A stretch of DNA of 64,000 bases, taken from Bradysia coprophila. Its lineage: Eukaryota > Arthropoda > Insecta > Diptera > Sciaridae. The stretch is from the NCBI RefSeq assembly GCF_014529535.1, contig NW_023503423.1:3148473-3212472 (forward strand). Reading direction: 5' to 3'. Shown piece after piece: positions 1-9,697 of this stretch (positions are counted from its first letter, which is position 1; the number at the start of each line of letters is the position of its first letter). The notes beneath the pieces were generated by a model. The model worked only from the letters and a program-made list of their open reading frames with translations. It did not search any database and was not told the origin of the DNA. The translations under genes were made by a program, and so were the position numbers.

Positions 1-160
1 TATATGTGTGCAACATAACGTCGCTAAATCGTTCCAAATTCACCACTAGATGCAACTTGACGCAAACGAATTCAATACGTGTGCAACATGACGGAGCTAA
101 AATTCACCTGAAAGTTTGGATCCGTGTGTAACTGTGGATTTGCATTACCTTCAGTGTTTA
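1..160. repeat. Right end of a CACTGA-type TIR repeat
   Basis: The segment around 115-158 resembles 16690-16738, including a shared block reading GCATTACCTTCAGTG. The copy at 16506-16738 begins with a matching inverted CACTGAGGGT, so this looks like the right part of the same short repeat, cut by the window edge. No coding potential seen. Confidence 0.45.
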
Positions 161-168
161 TATACTTT

Positions 169-317
169 GATCACGAAGGCGGTGTGATCAAAATTTTCCT
201 GTAGCGCTAACTAGGTTTGGAAAATTTTATATGACAATTTCAACTTTCAAGTCTGAATTGTCAAGATTTGTGTTTCACACGCCTTCCTAAGTGTCAACCT
301 GTTCTTTCAGAACCTTG
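169..317 (+). repeat. 5'-truncated copy of the CAAGGTTCT hAT-like MITE
   Basis: This stretch is about 85-90% identical to 704-868, starting at GATCACGAAGGCGG and ending in CAGAACCTTG. It has the right terminus of that element but lacks the left CAAGGTTCTG terminus, so it is a truncated copy. Confidence 0.6.
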
Positions 318-657
318 GTAGGCACAGGTTTAAAAGAGGTTTCTGTGTGGCAGCTTCATAACTTCATTTTCTGGTACATACAGGTCTGGTTTTATTCTCA
401 CAGTGTTATTGTCTATAAAATGCCCGGTTAAAAAATGGGGTTTGTCTTCAATAAAACATAAACTTTGCCTGTTCTTGGAGTGTGTTTAAAATTTTTGTCA
501 AAATTGACTTTGTTTCGTAAAATCTGATAAGTCGATAAAGCAACCGACTCTCTTTCCCAACGCAATAAACTTTGTTTAACGGTCAAAAAGTTCTTATTTT
601 GGTCCTTACAGTGGTATTTGTACCAACATAAAAATGTAAAATTTTGACTACTGCGTC

Positions 658-876
658 GAGTAGGCCAAGGTTCTGGAAGAACAGGTTAAGACACTTTCGA
701 GTTGATCACGAAGGCGGTGTGATCAAAATTTTCCTGTAGCGCCAACTAGGTTTGGAAAATTTTATATGACGATTTCAACTTAACAAAAAAAAATTTTGTT
801 GTCAAACAATATACATGTCTGAATTGTCAAGATTTGTAAGTGTCTTAACCTGTTCTTTCAGAACCTTGGAGTAGGC
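658..876. mobile_element. Complete hAT-like MITE (203 bp) with 8-bp TSD
   Basis: The element occupies 666-868. It begins CAAGGTTCTGGAAGAACAGG and ends with a matching inverted CTGTTCTTTCAGAACCTTG, giving TIRs of about 35 bp. It is flanked by the perfect direct repeat GAGTAGGC at 658-665 and 869-876. A CAAGG-type end with an 8-bp duplication fits the hAT superfamily. There is no open reading frame, so it is non-autonomous. A truncated copy lies at 169-317 and an ultra-short relative at 35654-35674. Confidence 0.8.
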
Positions 877-920
877 CCCTTACTTTATATCTGTTCTGGT
901 GCCTGTTTATACAAGGTTTT

Positions 921-2359
921 TTCAGAACCTTGTTTTTATCGTCATCGCACTCCAGAAACAGGTAGATGAGCAGAATCTAAATATTAGCAACGCACTTCAA
1001 GCGCATGTAAAGGACAAGGCGCAGAAGGCTCTAGCGGCTTTTTGGATCTGCAGGAACTCCTTTGGGAGGAACTGGGGTCTAAGGTCGCAGGCTATTCTGT
1101 GGCTATATGAGGCTGTCATTAGACCCATGGTGAGTCACGGTTCCGTGGTATGGTGGCCTAGACTCGACATCGAAAGAGCTAGGAAGGAACTGGGTGATAT
1201 TCAGAGGCTAGTATGCATCTGTGTTACTGGAGCCATGAAAACCACGGCGACTGCGGCCATGGAAGTGCTACTAAATTTGCCACCTCTGGACCTGGTAATT
1301 AAGGCCAGAGCGTCTGCCACAGCAGACAGGCTAGCGCAAAATGGCTGGTGGACGCCAAATTTCCTACAGGGGCATGGAAAAATCAGGAACGTGATTGCGA
1401 ATCCTGTGTTTAGCATGCCTAGGGACAGGCTGACGCCGGTAGTTGACTTTACCAGGAACTTTGATGTTAGGTTCCCAGGCAGACAGGACTGGCTAAACGG
1501 CTGGCCCACAGATCTGCATAGGGAAGGTAAAGTCATATTTACCGACGGATCTAAAACCTCGGTAGGGACCGGAGCCGGCGTTTTCAGACCAGAAAGCGAA
1601 GAAGGCAGCTGGTTCCACCTGGGTAAGTTTGCCAGCGTCCCCCAGGCGGAAGTCTTCGCAGTGCTCAAAGGAGTTCAAGAAGCTCTGCCTTTGGGAACGC
1701 AAGGAGAGGACGTAACGGTCTGTATCGATAACGAGGGAATGATAAAAGCAATATCGTCACCCGTAACGATCTCCAAGCTAATCAAAGAATGTAAAGACTA
1801 CCTAAACTCGGTGGGTCAAAATAACCGGATTTGCTTGGTTTGGGTCCCCGCACACTCTGGCGTGGATGGAAACGAGAAGGCGGATGAGCTTGCCAAAGCA
1901 GGCTCTGCTGCTCTCGTAGACGGGCTTGAACCGTACCTACCTATACCCGATTCGATATGCGCAAAAGCGAGATCGAAATGGGTGGAGGGTAAACACTTGG
2001 AGCGCTGGAATGCGTACGAGGGAGGCGCTCACACGAAGCGATTCTTCCCGAGGCCGAACGCTAGATGGGCTAAAGATTTGCTCAGCATGGACCGGAAATG
2101 CATAAGGAGAGTGGTTGGTGCAATTACTGGACACTGCGGGCTGAATCGGCACCTCAATAAGCTAAGGCTCTCGGCGACTCCTTGGTGCTCCTGCGGATTA
2201 GAAGAAGAAACGGGCATACACGTCATCTGTGAATGTCCTAAATTTCTTCAACTAAGACGCAGGCTCCTTGGAGATTACGTCGTACAACCCTCCGAAGTTG
2301 TCGCCCTGGGACCTGCCACTTTGGACAGATTCCTGGCGGCGACCGGAAGGTTGTCTTGA
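921..2359 (+). mobile_element. 3' part of a non-LTR retrotransposon ORF2 (RT tail + RNase H)
   Basis: An open frame of about 480 codons ends at TGA 2357-2359, with no credible ATG at its 5' end, so the element is 5'-truncated. The first 130 residues look like the region downstream of the reverse-transcriptase fingers/palm (a VVWWPRLD-like block and a KTTATAAMEVLLNLPPLD block). An RNase HI domain follows: IFTDGSKT with its first Asp, a QAEVFAV Glu, a CIDNEG Asp, and VWVPAHSGVDGNEKADELA. A C-terminal Cys/His stretch (CSCGLEEETGIHVICECP) resembles the gag-like finger of I/LOA-type elements. The 3' flank to about 2450 is probably its short UTR. The reading frame is intact over its whole length, so this copy seems young. 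A related but degenerate element lies at 48559-50300 on the other strand. Confidence 0.85.
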
Positions 2360-2451
2360 TTTAAATGATGACCGGGAAGGAAACAAAGGATCACAAGATC
2401 TGTGTTTCAAGATCACCTTGGTGATCGTCCCACCCTGATAAATCTAAAAAA

Positions 2452-2612
2452 CGCACTTCAAGCATGAGTGGTACTCTAAATAGAGTACTGAAATGAAACA
2501 GTGTATCGAACAAATTTTGGCACTGCAAAAAAAAATCTGGAAAAAAAATTCATACAAAATAGTACTCTACTTGGCAGCTATCATTCGAAGCACTTTTGCT
2601 TGAAGTGCGTTG
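2452..2612. mobile_element. Hairpin MITE with AACGCACTTCAAGCA ends
   Basis: Starts AACGCACTTCAAGCATGAG and ends with inverted TGCTTGAAGTGCGTT. Internal blocks (AGAGTACTGAAA, TTCATACAAAATAGTACTCTA) are repeated at 10372-10536, and parts at 9698-9765 and 10230-10285. No ORF. Confidence 0.7.
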
Positions 2613-2763
2613 ATAAGAGGCTTCCACGACGCAGTTGTCCAAAATTCTCATATAAATTCAGGTTTTTATATCGGTGCGTTTCCATGTAATAGTGTGTTGG
2701 CTTGGTTGGCTTGCCATATATTTTGAATGATGCACTTATGTCGAGAATTGTTATCGATATGCT

Positions 2764-3185
2764 GTTGATGACAAGGCTGTAAACTTTGGGGAGAGGGTCA
2801 CGCAGATCGTCATTTTATTATGCTGAAAACAAACGAGACATTGAAAACGCATTTTGGTCCTAGTTTTCATTGACAAATGCAGCAATCGTAATTTTCGATA
2901 GAGAAATTTCTAACTTTATTTGACAGTTGCGACAATTTCGTCATGAAAACAAGGACCAAAACATGTTTTGAATGCCTCGTTTGTTTTCAGCATTAGATAC
3001 GCAAGAACAAACCACTTCTGATAATTTTACATGTAAAAAAAATTCACCACATCATCATGGCGATGATAATCATCACAGTAGGTGAATTTTTGTATGAAAT
3101 CCGCCATGTTATCATCAACTGTTGTGTGTCACCCGCGTATCTGTACCTGCATGACCTCCCCAAAGTTTACAGCCTTGGTTGATGA
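2764..3185. mobile_element. hAT-like MITE with 8-bp TSD, hosting a nested MITE
   Basis: The element runs 2772-3177, from CAAGGCTGTAAACTTTGGGG to CCCCAAAGTTTACAGCCTTG. It is flanked by the perfect direct repeat GTTGATGA (2764-2771 and 3178-3185). Other copies are at 35081-35272 (degraded) and 35327-35514, with a 31-bp miniature at 44451-44481. A Harbinger-like MITE has inserted inside it at 2821-2992. Confidence 0.85.
2818..2995. mobile_element. Harbinger-like MITE (172 bp) with TTA TSD
   Basis: The element 2821-2992 starts TGCTGAAAACAAACGAG and ends CTCGTTTGTTTTCAGCA, with TTA on each side (2818-2820, 2993-2995). Removing it and one TTA restores the CATTTTATTAGATAC reading seen in the intact host copy at 35370-35385. 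A second copy of exactly 172 bp with TAA flanks lies at 34814-34985. A 3-bp TWA duplication is typical of PIF/Harbinger. Confidence 0.85.
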
Positions 3186-3317
3186 GTGTTGCAAAAATAA
3201 AATGAAATTTTCGTGGATTCTTTCAAAAATAATTTTTTATTTGAACATATCTGCTAATCAAACAGAAAAAGCTCTTAGTTCTCATCTAGCGCGTCCATTA
3301 AAGTTAAGAGTCCAATT

Positions 3318-3500
3318 TTAGTCGGTCGTTTCGACAGGTTCGGTGCAGTCTGCTGGATTACATGTTGGACCAATACCAAACCAGACGGGCCAATTAGTTG
3401 GACATGTGATCAAGCCAGGAACACAGTCCTCTGCTCCAGTTAAATTGACAAAATTTACAACCAACAAAATTGTCACCAACAGGATTGTTAAAAGTTTCAT
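3318..3500 (-). CDS. Small secreted peptide precursor (60 aa)
   Basis: A single-exon frame starts at ATG 3500-3498. The first ~23 residues form a clear signal peptide (MKLLTILLVTILLVVNFVNL, then TGA, then an acidic start of the mature chain). The mature part is about 37 residues with four cysteines (near positions 26, 33, 47, 52), rich in Pro, Trp and Thr, with an acidic tail, so it is probably exported and disulphide-bonded. A TATAAATA box (3558-3551), an ATCAGT initiator-like site (3521-3516) about 33 nt downstream and AATAAA at 3241-3236, 80 nt past the stop, give a complete minimal insect gene. I do not recognise the family. A second small secreted gene with the same promoter layout is at 11075-11368. 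Confidence 0.72.
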   Translation of the reverse strand: MKLLTILLVTILLVVNFVNLTGAEDCVPGLITCPTNWPVWFGIGPTCNPADCTEPVETTD

Positions 3501-3515
3501 TTTTTTATGTTATCT

Positions 3516-3558
3516 ACTGATAGAATGAATTTTCGTGAGCGAAATTGCTGTATTTATA
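3516..3558 (-). promoter_or_regulatory. TATA box and initiator of the 60-aa secreted peptide
   Basis: On the minus strand TATAAATA (3558-3551) is followed after about 33 nt by ATCAGT (3521-3516), which matches the arthropod TCAGT initiator. The ATG lies 18-21 nt further on. Confidence 0.6.
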
Positions 3559-3771
3559 CCGACGTAGGTAGCCTGAAACGTTTTCGTGATATTGTAAAAT
3601 TACGTCAACATGTTCAGTTCACTCTGTGTAAATATTTTCCGTTAAAACCAGGGCTGCTATAGTCTAGCACCTTGCTGTTCGACTGATTTTTTAGGTCACA
3701 TACCAATTTTCGTCAATAAGCGACAGAGCAAAGTATAATTTAAAATGTATCTGATCACAACCCTGCTCCTA

Positions 3772-4034
3772 GCATGAACCAGGGCCTATTTTAAGAAAAT
3801 TAAATTTCCAAAAATTCTTAAATTTTTCCATCACTTTTCGTCATTTGATCTGAAAACACAACAGATTGCATCGTAAATGTTGTTTTTACTGCCTTTTTAG
3901 TTGTTTTTCATGTCTTAACTGATTACTTCGGAATGTGATCTAACAGAAAACAAAATTTGTAAATTTTAAGAACTTTTGTGAAATTTGTGAAATTTTTGGA
4001 AATTAAATTCCTTAAAATAGGCCCTGGCATGAAC
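3772..4034. mobile_element. hAT-like MITE (247 bp) with 8-bp TSD
   Basis: The element 3780-4026 begins CAGGGCCTATTTTAAG and ends CTTAAAATAGGCCCTG. The perfect direct repeat GCATGAAC flanks it (3772-3779, 4027-4034). CAGGG ends and an 8-bp duplication are hAT hallmarks. Relatives with the same end type are at 20527-22135 and 61689-61941. No ORF. Confidence 0.85.
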
Positions 4035-4071
4035 ATAGAAAATAATCGGAGGCTAATGAAATACAGTCGAA

Positions 4072-4295
4072 GGCAGTCAATTTTCAGCATAAATTAGCTT
4101 CAGCTGTTTTTCAGCTGATCCATACAAACAATCAGCACCGTTTATACGTCTTTACACGGTTTTACCACTATCATGCGCGTGCGTGTAGCAGCTTCAACCG
4201 TATAAACAAGTATAAACCGTTTTGATTGTATGTGTGGATCAGCTGAAAAACAGCTGAAGTAAATTTATGCTGAAAATTGGCTGCCTTTGACTGTA
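4072..4295. mobile_element. Tc1/mariner-like MITE (220 bp) with TA TSD
   Basis: The element 4074-4293 starts CAGTCGAAGGCAGTCAATTT and ends with an inverted GGCTGCCTTTGACTG, with TA on both sides. The two arms also share CAGCTGTTTTTCAGCTGATCC. A diverged second copy lies at 29293-29515. A TA duplication suggests a Tc1/mariner origin, which is inference because no transposase is encoded. Confidence 0.7.
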
Positions 4296-4547
4296 CAATA
4301 CAAACAATGCTAAACAATCCTCTTATAAATAAAGCCTCCAAATTTGACACTTTTCAATTCAGTGTTCATGCTAGTAGTAGTGCTGTGGTATGGTTGAGTA
4401 AATAAAAACTGATCTTCAGTTTAAAAAGAATTTAGAGTACAAATGTTTATACGGAAGCACTGCACTGCTCCTAGCATAGAAAATATTCCGATCCAGATGA
4501 GATCACAGCAGGAACCGAGGCAGGAACTGCGTTTCGTTGTATGAGTT

Positions 4548-4684
4548 AATGCTTAGTTTCCACTTACCAAAAAAGTACTCCGTGTGAGAGAAAAAATGGA
4601 ATTTTTTAAATTTTTCCTTTGTTTATTTGACAGTTCGCTCTCTCACGGAGTACTTTTTGTTGAGTGGAATGGACACTTAAAGCA
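4548..4684. mobile_element. Hairpin MITE with AAGTACTCCGTG arms
   Basis: Left arm ATGCTTAGTTTCCACTTACC... and right arm ...AGTGGAATGGACACTTAAAGCAT are imperfectly complementary, with a near-perfect inner block AAAAAGTACTCCGTG/CACGGAGTACTTTTT. Single copy in the window. Confidence 0.6.
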
Positions 4685-5137
4685 TACAGTAGAAATTCGA
4701 CACTTGTCAGCGTTGTGACGGAAGCGTAAAGTGTTGCATTTTCATGAATTTTTCAGACAGACTTGATAGGCGCTGTGCAACAGACTAACTCGATTTTTTA
4801 TATTTGATACAAACCGACGAATATTTGTACAATTTGTCTAGATATTAAACAGCAAAGTCAATCCATATGCTCGTGATTAACAGCAAGTCACTTATGTAAA
4901 CTTAAAATTGTCTACATTTGCCATGGAAACATTTCGGATGTATACGTGGTGGTATTCAAGCAAGGTTTTGTAAATTTCCAGTGAAAATTTATATTTAGCG
5001 AGGTGTGAAGTCGTATTGCTCATGAGTCATGATTACTTTACAGAACCAAAGAGTTAAGGCCAGGTAAAGCCCGTATATGTCGGTAAGTAGATTTCCAACG
5101 AGCAATTACATTTTTTTATGCACTATGTCAACGCACT

Positions 5138-5311
5138 GTCTAGCACATTCAAAATAATTGCGGCTTGTCAACTTTCGGCACCCTGGACTTTACTTAAATA
5201 GTCGTGGAATTCCTCCAAATAAATTTCTAAAAATTGGAATTCCTCGACTATTTAAGTAAAGTCCAGGGCGCCGAAAGTTGGCAAGCCGCAATTAATTTCA
5301 ATGTGCTAGCT
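5138..5311. repeat. 174-bp near-perfect palindrome
   Basis: The left arm (CTAGCACATTCAAAATAATT then GCGGCTTGTCAACTTTCGG) is mirrored by the right arm ending GAAATTTAATTGCGGCTTG in reverse. The arms are about 75 bp with a loop of about 15 bp around 5222. It is probably a fold-back element. Confidence 0.7.
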
Positions 5312-6060
5312 AGCACCGAAGCTGACTTATAATAATATTCAGCTCATTGACCTTTATAAACGTGCACAATTTGACATTATTCACAACTCGGCTGTTGGAG
5401 TAATTGATAAAAAACCATTTTCGCGACCACTTCGGAGAAAATTTTTCTAAGGGCCATGACAGCCCAATAAAAATTTTTCGGGAAAAAAGTTGTTCCACGA
5501 TATTCTCAGAATTGAACGACGATTCATTTGAGCCATAGCTCGATTGGGTCGCCGTCGGCTTGAATCCCGATTCCATATAAGCTGTTCGAAGTTTTGGCGA
5601 ATTGACTCTTAAAGTCTTTGAATCAAACTCGCTCACTCAATTATCGTTCGAATTTTGGTTCAGACGATAAGGCATACAGGGTTACAACAACTCGCGCCCA
5701 TATGAATGCCCACAATGCTTCAATGCTTCAATGCTTGAAGTGAGTCGATGAAACTCTCTTTGTTACCGTGTAACTCTTGGTTCGCCCCTCGCATCGGAGC
5801 TATATTTGCCTCGATTTAGCTACACTTAGATAGAGATTTGGATCAGAGGGCAAAGTATCTACCGAGGAATAGAAAAACCAACAAAATTTTATATTTCAAA
5901 GGGCTCTCTGTTCACGTCTATGTTAAATGAAGCGAAAATTCCCGATGTTAAGAAGCAGTAGTATCGACTCGATCGTTTCCACGTTTAATTAGAAAATCAA
6001 TAAATTAAATTGCCAACAAATTCAATAACAAATCGAACGGAAGATAATGTTTTTCTCTGA

Positions 6061-7319
6061 CTAAAATTGCAATCGCTTCTTGAGCATCACACCACCATCG
6101 GAACTGGTAATTTTCCGTTTCAAATTCGGTCGCTTCTGTTCCTGTTGAACGCACGACGATGGCATCGGTAATTTTTCGCCAACAGTCGGTGCCGGTTTAT
6201 TCGAAAAGTACGGCATATTAAGAGCTTCGGTGCAAGTGCATCTATTGGACGGACAAAGTGCCAGCAATTTTTCGATTAATTGCAGCAAATCGTTGGGTGC
6301 AGCAGTGAAAATGTGCTGAAACGGTGTACCGGGGAACGATTTGAATTGCATGTAATCCGGCAGCAGTTTAACGTCTGGCCAATTCTCTTCGGTAGGCGTG
6401 CCAAGCGCTTGGAATATCTTTGTCAGTTGATCTAAATCACTGTCGCCCGGAAGGAATGGTACTCGCAGCAACAATTCGGCTAATATGCATCCCACAGCCC
6501 ATATGTCAACACCGACATTGTATTGCCGGGCTCCGAATAATAACTCTGGGCATCGATACCATCGAGTCACCACCTGATGTGTGTAAATGCGATTGGGTGA
6601 ACCGAAAAATTTGGCCAAACCAAAATCGCCAATTTTTAAGATGCCGCTGGAGTTGATCAATCTGAAATGGAAATGTCGCCGTAATTTGCGTTGCTTGATC
6701 GATGGGCGAAATGCAACCACCATAGTGGTAGACGTGTACATTGTACAGCAGATACTTACAAATTGTTCGGCTTCAGATCACGATGCAAAATGAAATTGAG
6801 ATGCAGATATTCCAGTCCCTGCAACGTCATAATGGTGTACGCTTTGATATTGGCTGGGGTGAGCATGATCTTCGTATCTTTAATAATATTTTCCAAATCG
6901 GTATCCATGAAATCGAACACTAGCGAAACGTTCGACTTATGACCAAATACGTCCAACAGTCCGATCACATTTTCATGCTGCAGTTCATGTAATAATTTGA
7001 TCTCGCGCAGAGCCGTTCGATTCTGAAAATGTATCAAAAACGCACAACGATTTTTGTTGAATTACGGGAAAACATCAACCAAGGTTCCTTACAATGCCAT
7101 CTTGGGCTTCTTCTCGGCTGCCAATTTTGATTTTCTTGACTGCAACTATTCTATCTAAGACGGAATCCCGGGCCTTGTATACCGTAGCGAACTAATTTGA
7201 TCGAAAAGGTAAAAATTTAACGAATTCGCCGAATGTTTTTTTTTGCTAATTTGAATTGTCACCTGTCCTTCACCCAGAAAATCTATTTTCTCATATCTTG
7301 TTATGGTTTTAGCATCCAT
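6061..7319 (-). CDS. Cdk7: Cyclin-dependent kinase 7 (TFIIH/CAK kinase), complete, 4 exons
   Basis: CDK7 is the CDK-activating kinase and the TFIIH kinase for the RNA polymerase II CTD. Exons, 5' to 3' on the minus strand: 7319-7263, 7191-7093, 7022-6760, 6661-6061. They total 1020 nt and encode 339 aa (human CDK7 is 346). The phases join exactly across introns of 71, 70 and 98 nt, all GT-AG. The protein shows [20 protein letters not shown] (Gly loop), VAVKKIK (ATP lysine), [21 protein letters not shown] (catalytic loop), IGDFGLAK (DFG) and the CDK7-specific T-loop [18 protein letters not shown] with activating Ser and Thr. [11 protein letters not shown] and a basic C-terminus (KRKITSS, LKKRLQF) complete the family pattern. 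YRCPELL replaces the usual YRAPELL/YRSPELL. All catalytic residues are present, so it looks functional. Confidence 0.95.
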
Positions 7320-7619
7320 TGCAACTGTAAATATTTGGAAGTTATATTTTACGATGACAAAATTGTAAACTTCCTTCTCTCAGCACTGTATGCTCTGTAT
7401 CTATCAATTTTGACGTTTCAGAGAAAAAGGGGTAGACATCGTTTAATTTTTCGTTCATATTTTGAAAATATTGGCCATATACCGAACGAAGCAACATATC
7501 GAGATACGAACGAGGATCGATAGGATGCATACTTTTGTTGTACAAAAATTTAAAATTCGTGGATTGTTGATGTTGCTCGTGTGATCTATGAGTGCACAAC
7601 ATTGTCTTAATAGAGTCGA

Positions 7620-7941
7620 TACCATAGTGTCCTAATTAAGACCAATAACGTTTCATTCGATTCTATTTTATTTTTCTATGAATGAAGCTTTTTACAAATT
7701 TCCTTTATGTTGGCCCTACCTTACCGCCAGCATTTTAATTTGGATTTGAGCTAACTTGGAAATCTTTATATTCGAATCAGTTATAGATTTGTTTAGTTCC
7801 AATGTCATACGAATTGTCAGTGAAAATGGGTTTTTACTTGTCTTAACTTACCTTAAAGGATGTTTCAAAACTTATAAGAAATTATTCAATGAAACTTATA
7901 GTTAATTGGTCTTCCGTATTCCCCTTTGAATCACAACTGTC
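7620..7941 (+). repeat. Left copy of a ~315-bp direct repeat
   Basis: About 90% identical over its length to 9125-9437, from AATAACGTTTCATTCGATTC to CCCCTTTGAATCACAAC. The two copies flank an unrelated dispersed repeat (7942-9129). No coding frame is conserved between the copies. Confidence 0.75.
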
Positions 7942-9129
7942 TGTGACGCAGATTTTTTTGGTAAAATTTTGGTTGTTTCTAGTCTAATTTTTTTTTGTAA
8001 AAATTATTTGGCAGATGATGAGAAAACCTAAGCCAGCTTGTTTGAACTAATTGGGTGTAAAATCTAATTTTTGCGTAACGAAGCTGAAAGCGTCAACTCT
8101 AGCGATATCATTCATTTTAGAAATTGTATTTCAAAGACTGCGTCACAATTTTTTCAGTCGTTTTAGAAGTGTACTCAACACTGCTTTTTATAACAGTTTA
8201 CAGTTTTAATTCAAAAATTTTACGAAAATAGAAAATTTGACGAAATTCGAAAATTTGACGAAATTTGACGAAATTCGAAAATTTGACGAAATTTGACGAA
8301 ATTCGAAAATTTGACGAAATTTGAAAATTTGACGATCTGCCACCATTCAAGAAATATCTCCAAAACCCCAATTGACACACCCATTTCCAACTTTCGACAT
8401 TTTTCACATATGCCCCTCTGTTCTACTCGTAAAACTCTGAGACTTTGCCGAAGAAAGTTATTCTCTATCTCTCATAACCCAAAAAAATATTAGTCCTTTC
8501 ATCCTACGCTCGAGTAGCTCAAAATTTGGTCACTCTAATCACTCTAGCTCAAACGAATCTGCCCCGATTTTTTAAATTATTTTTTTGTTTGAATCGTGTT
8601 ACGAATACCTTTCATTTGATGGGTCGCACACTCGAAAACCACACTCAGAAACCACTTCGAGGCCAATAAAACAAAATTCTGGTTTTTCCTGGGGTAAGTG
8701 CGTATCACATTTTCATTTTTATGCCCACCCTGAGGTTCCGGCAAAATTTCATGGAGATTGGCTGACTAGTTTCCGAGATCGACCGTCGATAGATAGACAG
8801 ATAGACAGATAGACAGATAGAAACATACAGAGTAAGTTGAAAGATTTTGATTGTTTGGAAAACGTTAATTTGGTGCATTTTCTATCAAAATGACCAACTT
8901 CAAAACGATGTATCTCCGGCAATTTTAAAGTTACATAGTCGAGTGATAGCTCGTTTTGCTCGTATTTGAAGCGCGAATAAGATAGAATAGGATTTGTGGT
9001 GATACAGGCCAAAGGAAAGAAACTTAAATTCTCGCCTATATATAGTTGCCGCGTCTCAAAAAAATTTCTTCGTTCTTTTTTGGGAAGTTAGATTGCGTCA
9101 AGTCCTCCGCTATCGCTCCGGACATGATA
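7942..9129 (-). repeat. Dispersed repeat B, copy 1 (inverted relative to 38895-40675)
   Basis: The whole segment, from GACGCAGATTTTTTTGG to ATCGCTCCGGACATGATA, is found in reverse orientation at about 38895-40675. Apparent frames such as HSETTSRPIKQNSG are shared by both copies but are short and have no recognised domain. It contains a (GATAGACA)n microsatellite at 8788-8820, a GACGAAATTCGAAAATTT short tandem array at 8220-8335, and a single copy of the 132-bp unit that is amplified in the other copy. Confidence 0.8.
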
Positions 9130-9437
9130 CCATTAAGATTAATAACGTTTCATTCGATTCTATTTAATTTTTCTATGAATGAATCTTTTTACAAATTTCC
9201 TTCATGCCGGCCCGACCTTACCGCCAGCATTTTAATTTGGATTTGAGCTAACTTGGAAATCTTTGTATTCGAATCAGTTATAGCTTTGTTTAGTTCCCAT
9301 GTCATACGAATTGTCAGTAAAAATGGGTTTTTACTTGTCTTAACTTACCTTAAAGGATGTTTCAAAACTTATAAGAAATTATTCAATGAAACTTATAATT
9401 AATTGGTCTTCGGTATTCCCCTTTGAATCACAACAGT
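9125..9437 (+). repeat. Right copy of the ~315-bp direct repeat
   Basis: Same orientation as 7620-7941. Together they bracket repeat B like long terminal repeats, but the interior has no gag/pol frame, so duplication of a MITE or insertion into a tandem pair is as likely. Confidence 0.75.
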
Positions 9438-9697
9438 CTCTACCCAATTAAGGATGCTTTATATTACGGTAAACTACCAAGTAAATGGTTAATGACAAAT
9501 CCACAATGAACTGACCTAGCGTTCAGTGCGTCTATGAACACATTTACGAGTACTCTTTCGAGCTCTTTATCATTTTAGTTGAAAGATATAAAAAGAAAAG
9601 AATTAAAGATCATTGTAACTGTTAGGGATGACTCAATTTACCGGTAGTAGCAGTAGTTTGTTCAGATTAGCTCACAATACGTTTTCGACATCGATCA

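Larger units (their letters stand above)
3760..4386. mobile_element. Hairpin MITE (CTGCTCCTAGCATGAAC ends) split by two other MITEs
   Basis: The outer ends read CTGCTCCTAGCATGAAC and TTCATGCTAGTAGTAGTGCTG, an imperfect TIR. A short uninterrupted relative is at about 41885-41974, with the same ATAGAAAATATTTGGAGGCT interior. In this copy the interior is broken at 3780-4026 and 4074-4293 by unrelated elements. Confidence 0.65.

Noticed and set aside
1201..2226. Several minus-strand frames opposite the RNase H retrotransposon frame
   Set aside because: Antisense shadows of the + strand coding frame; no own motifs.
5310..5636. 108-codon minus-strand frame with a Ser-rich start
   Set aside because: It begins with a non-ATG codon right after a stop, ends in the 5138-5311 palindrome, and shows no domain. 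An exon cannot be excluded but is not supported.
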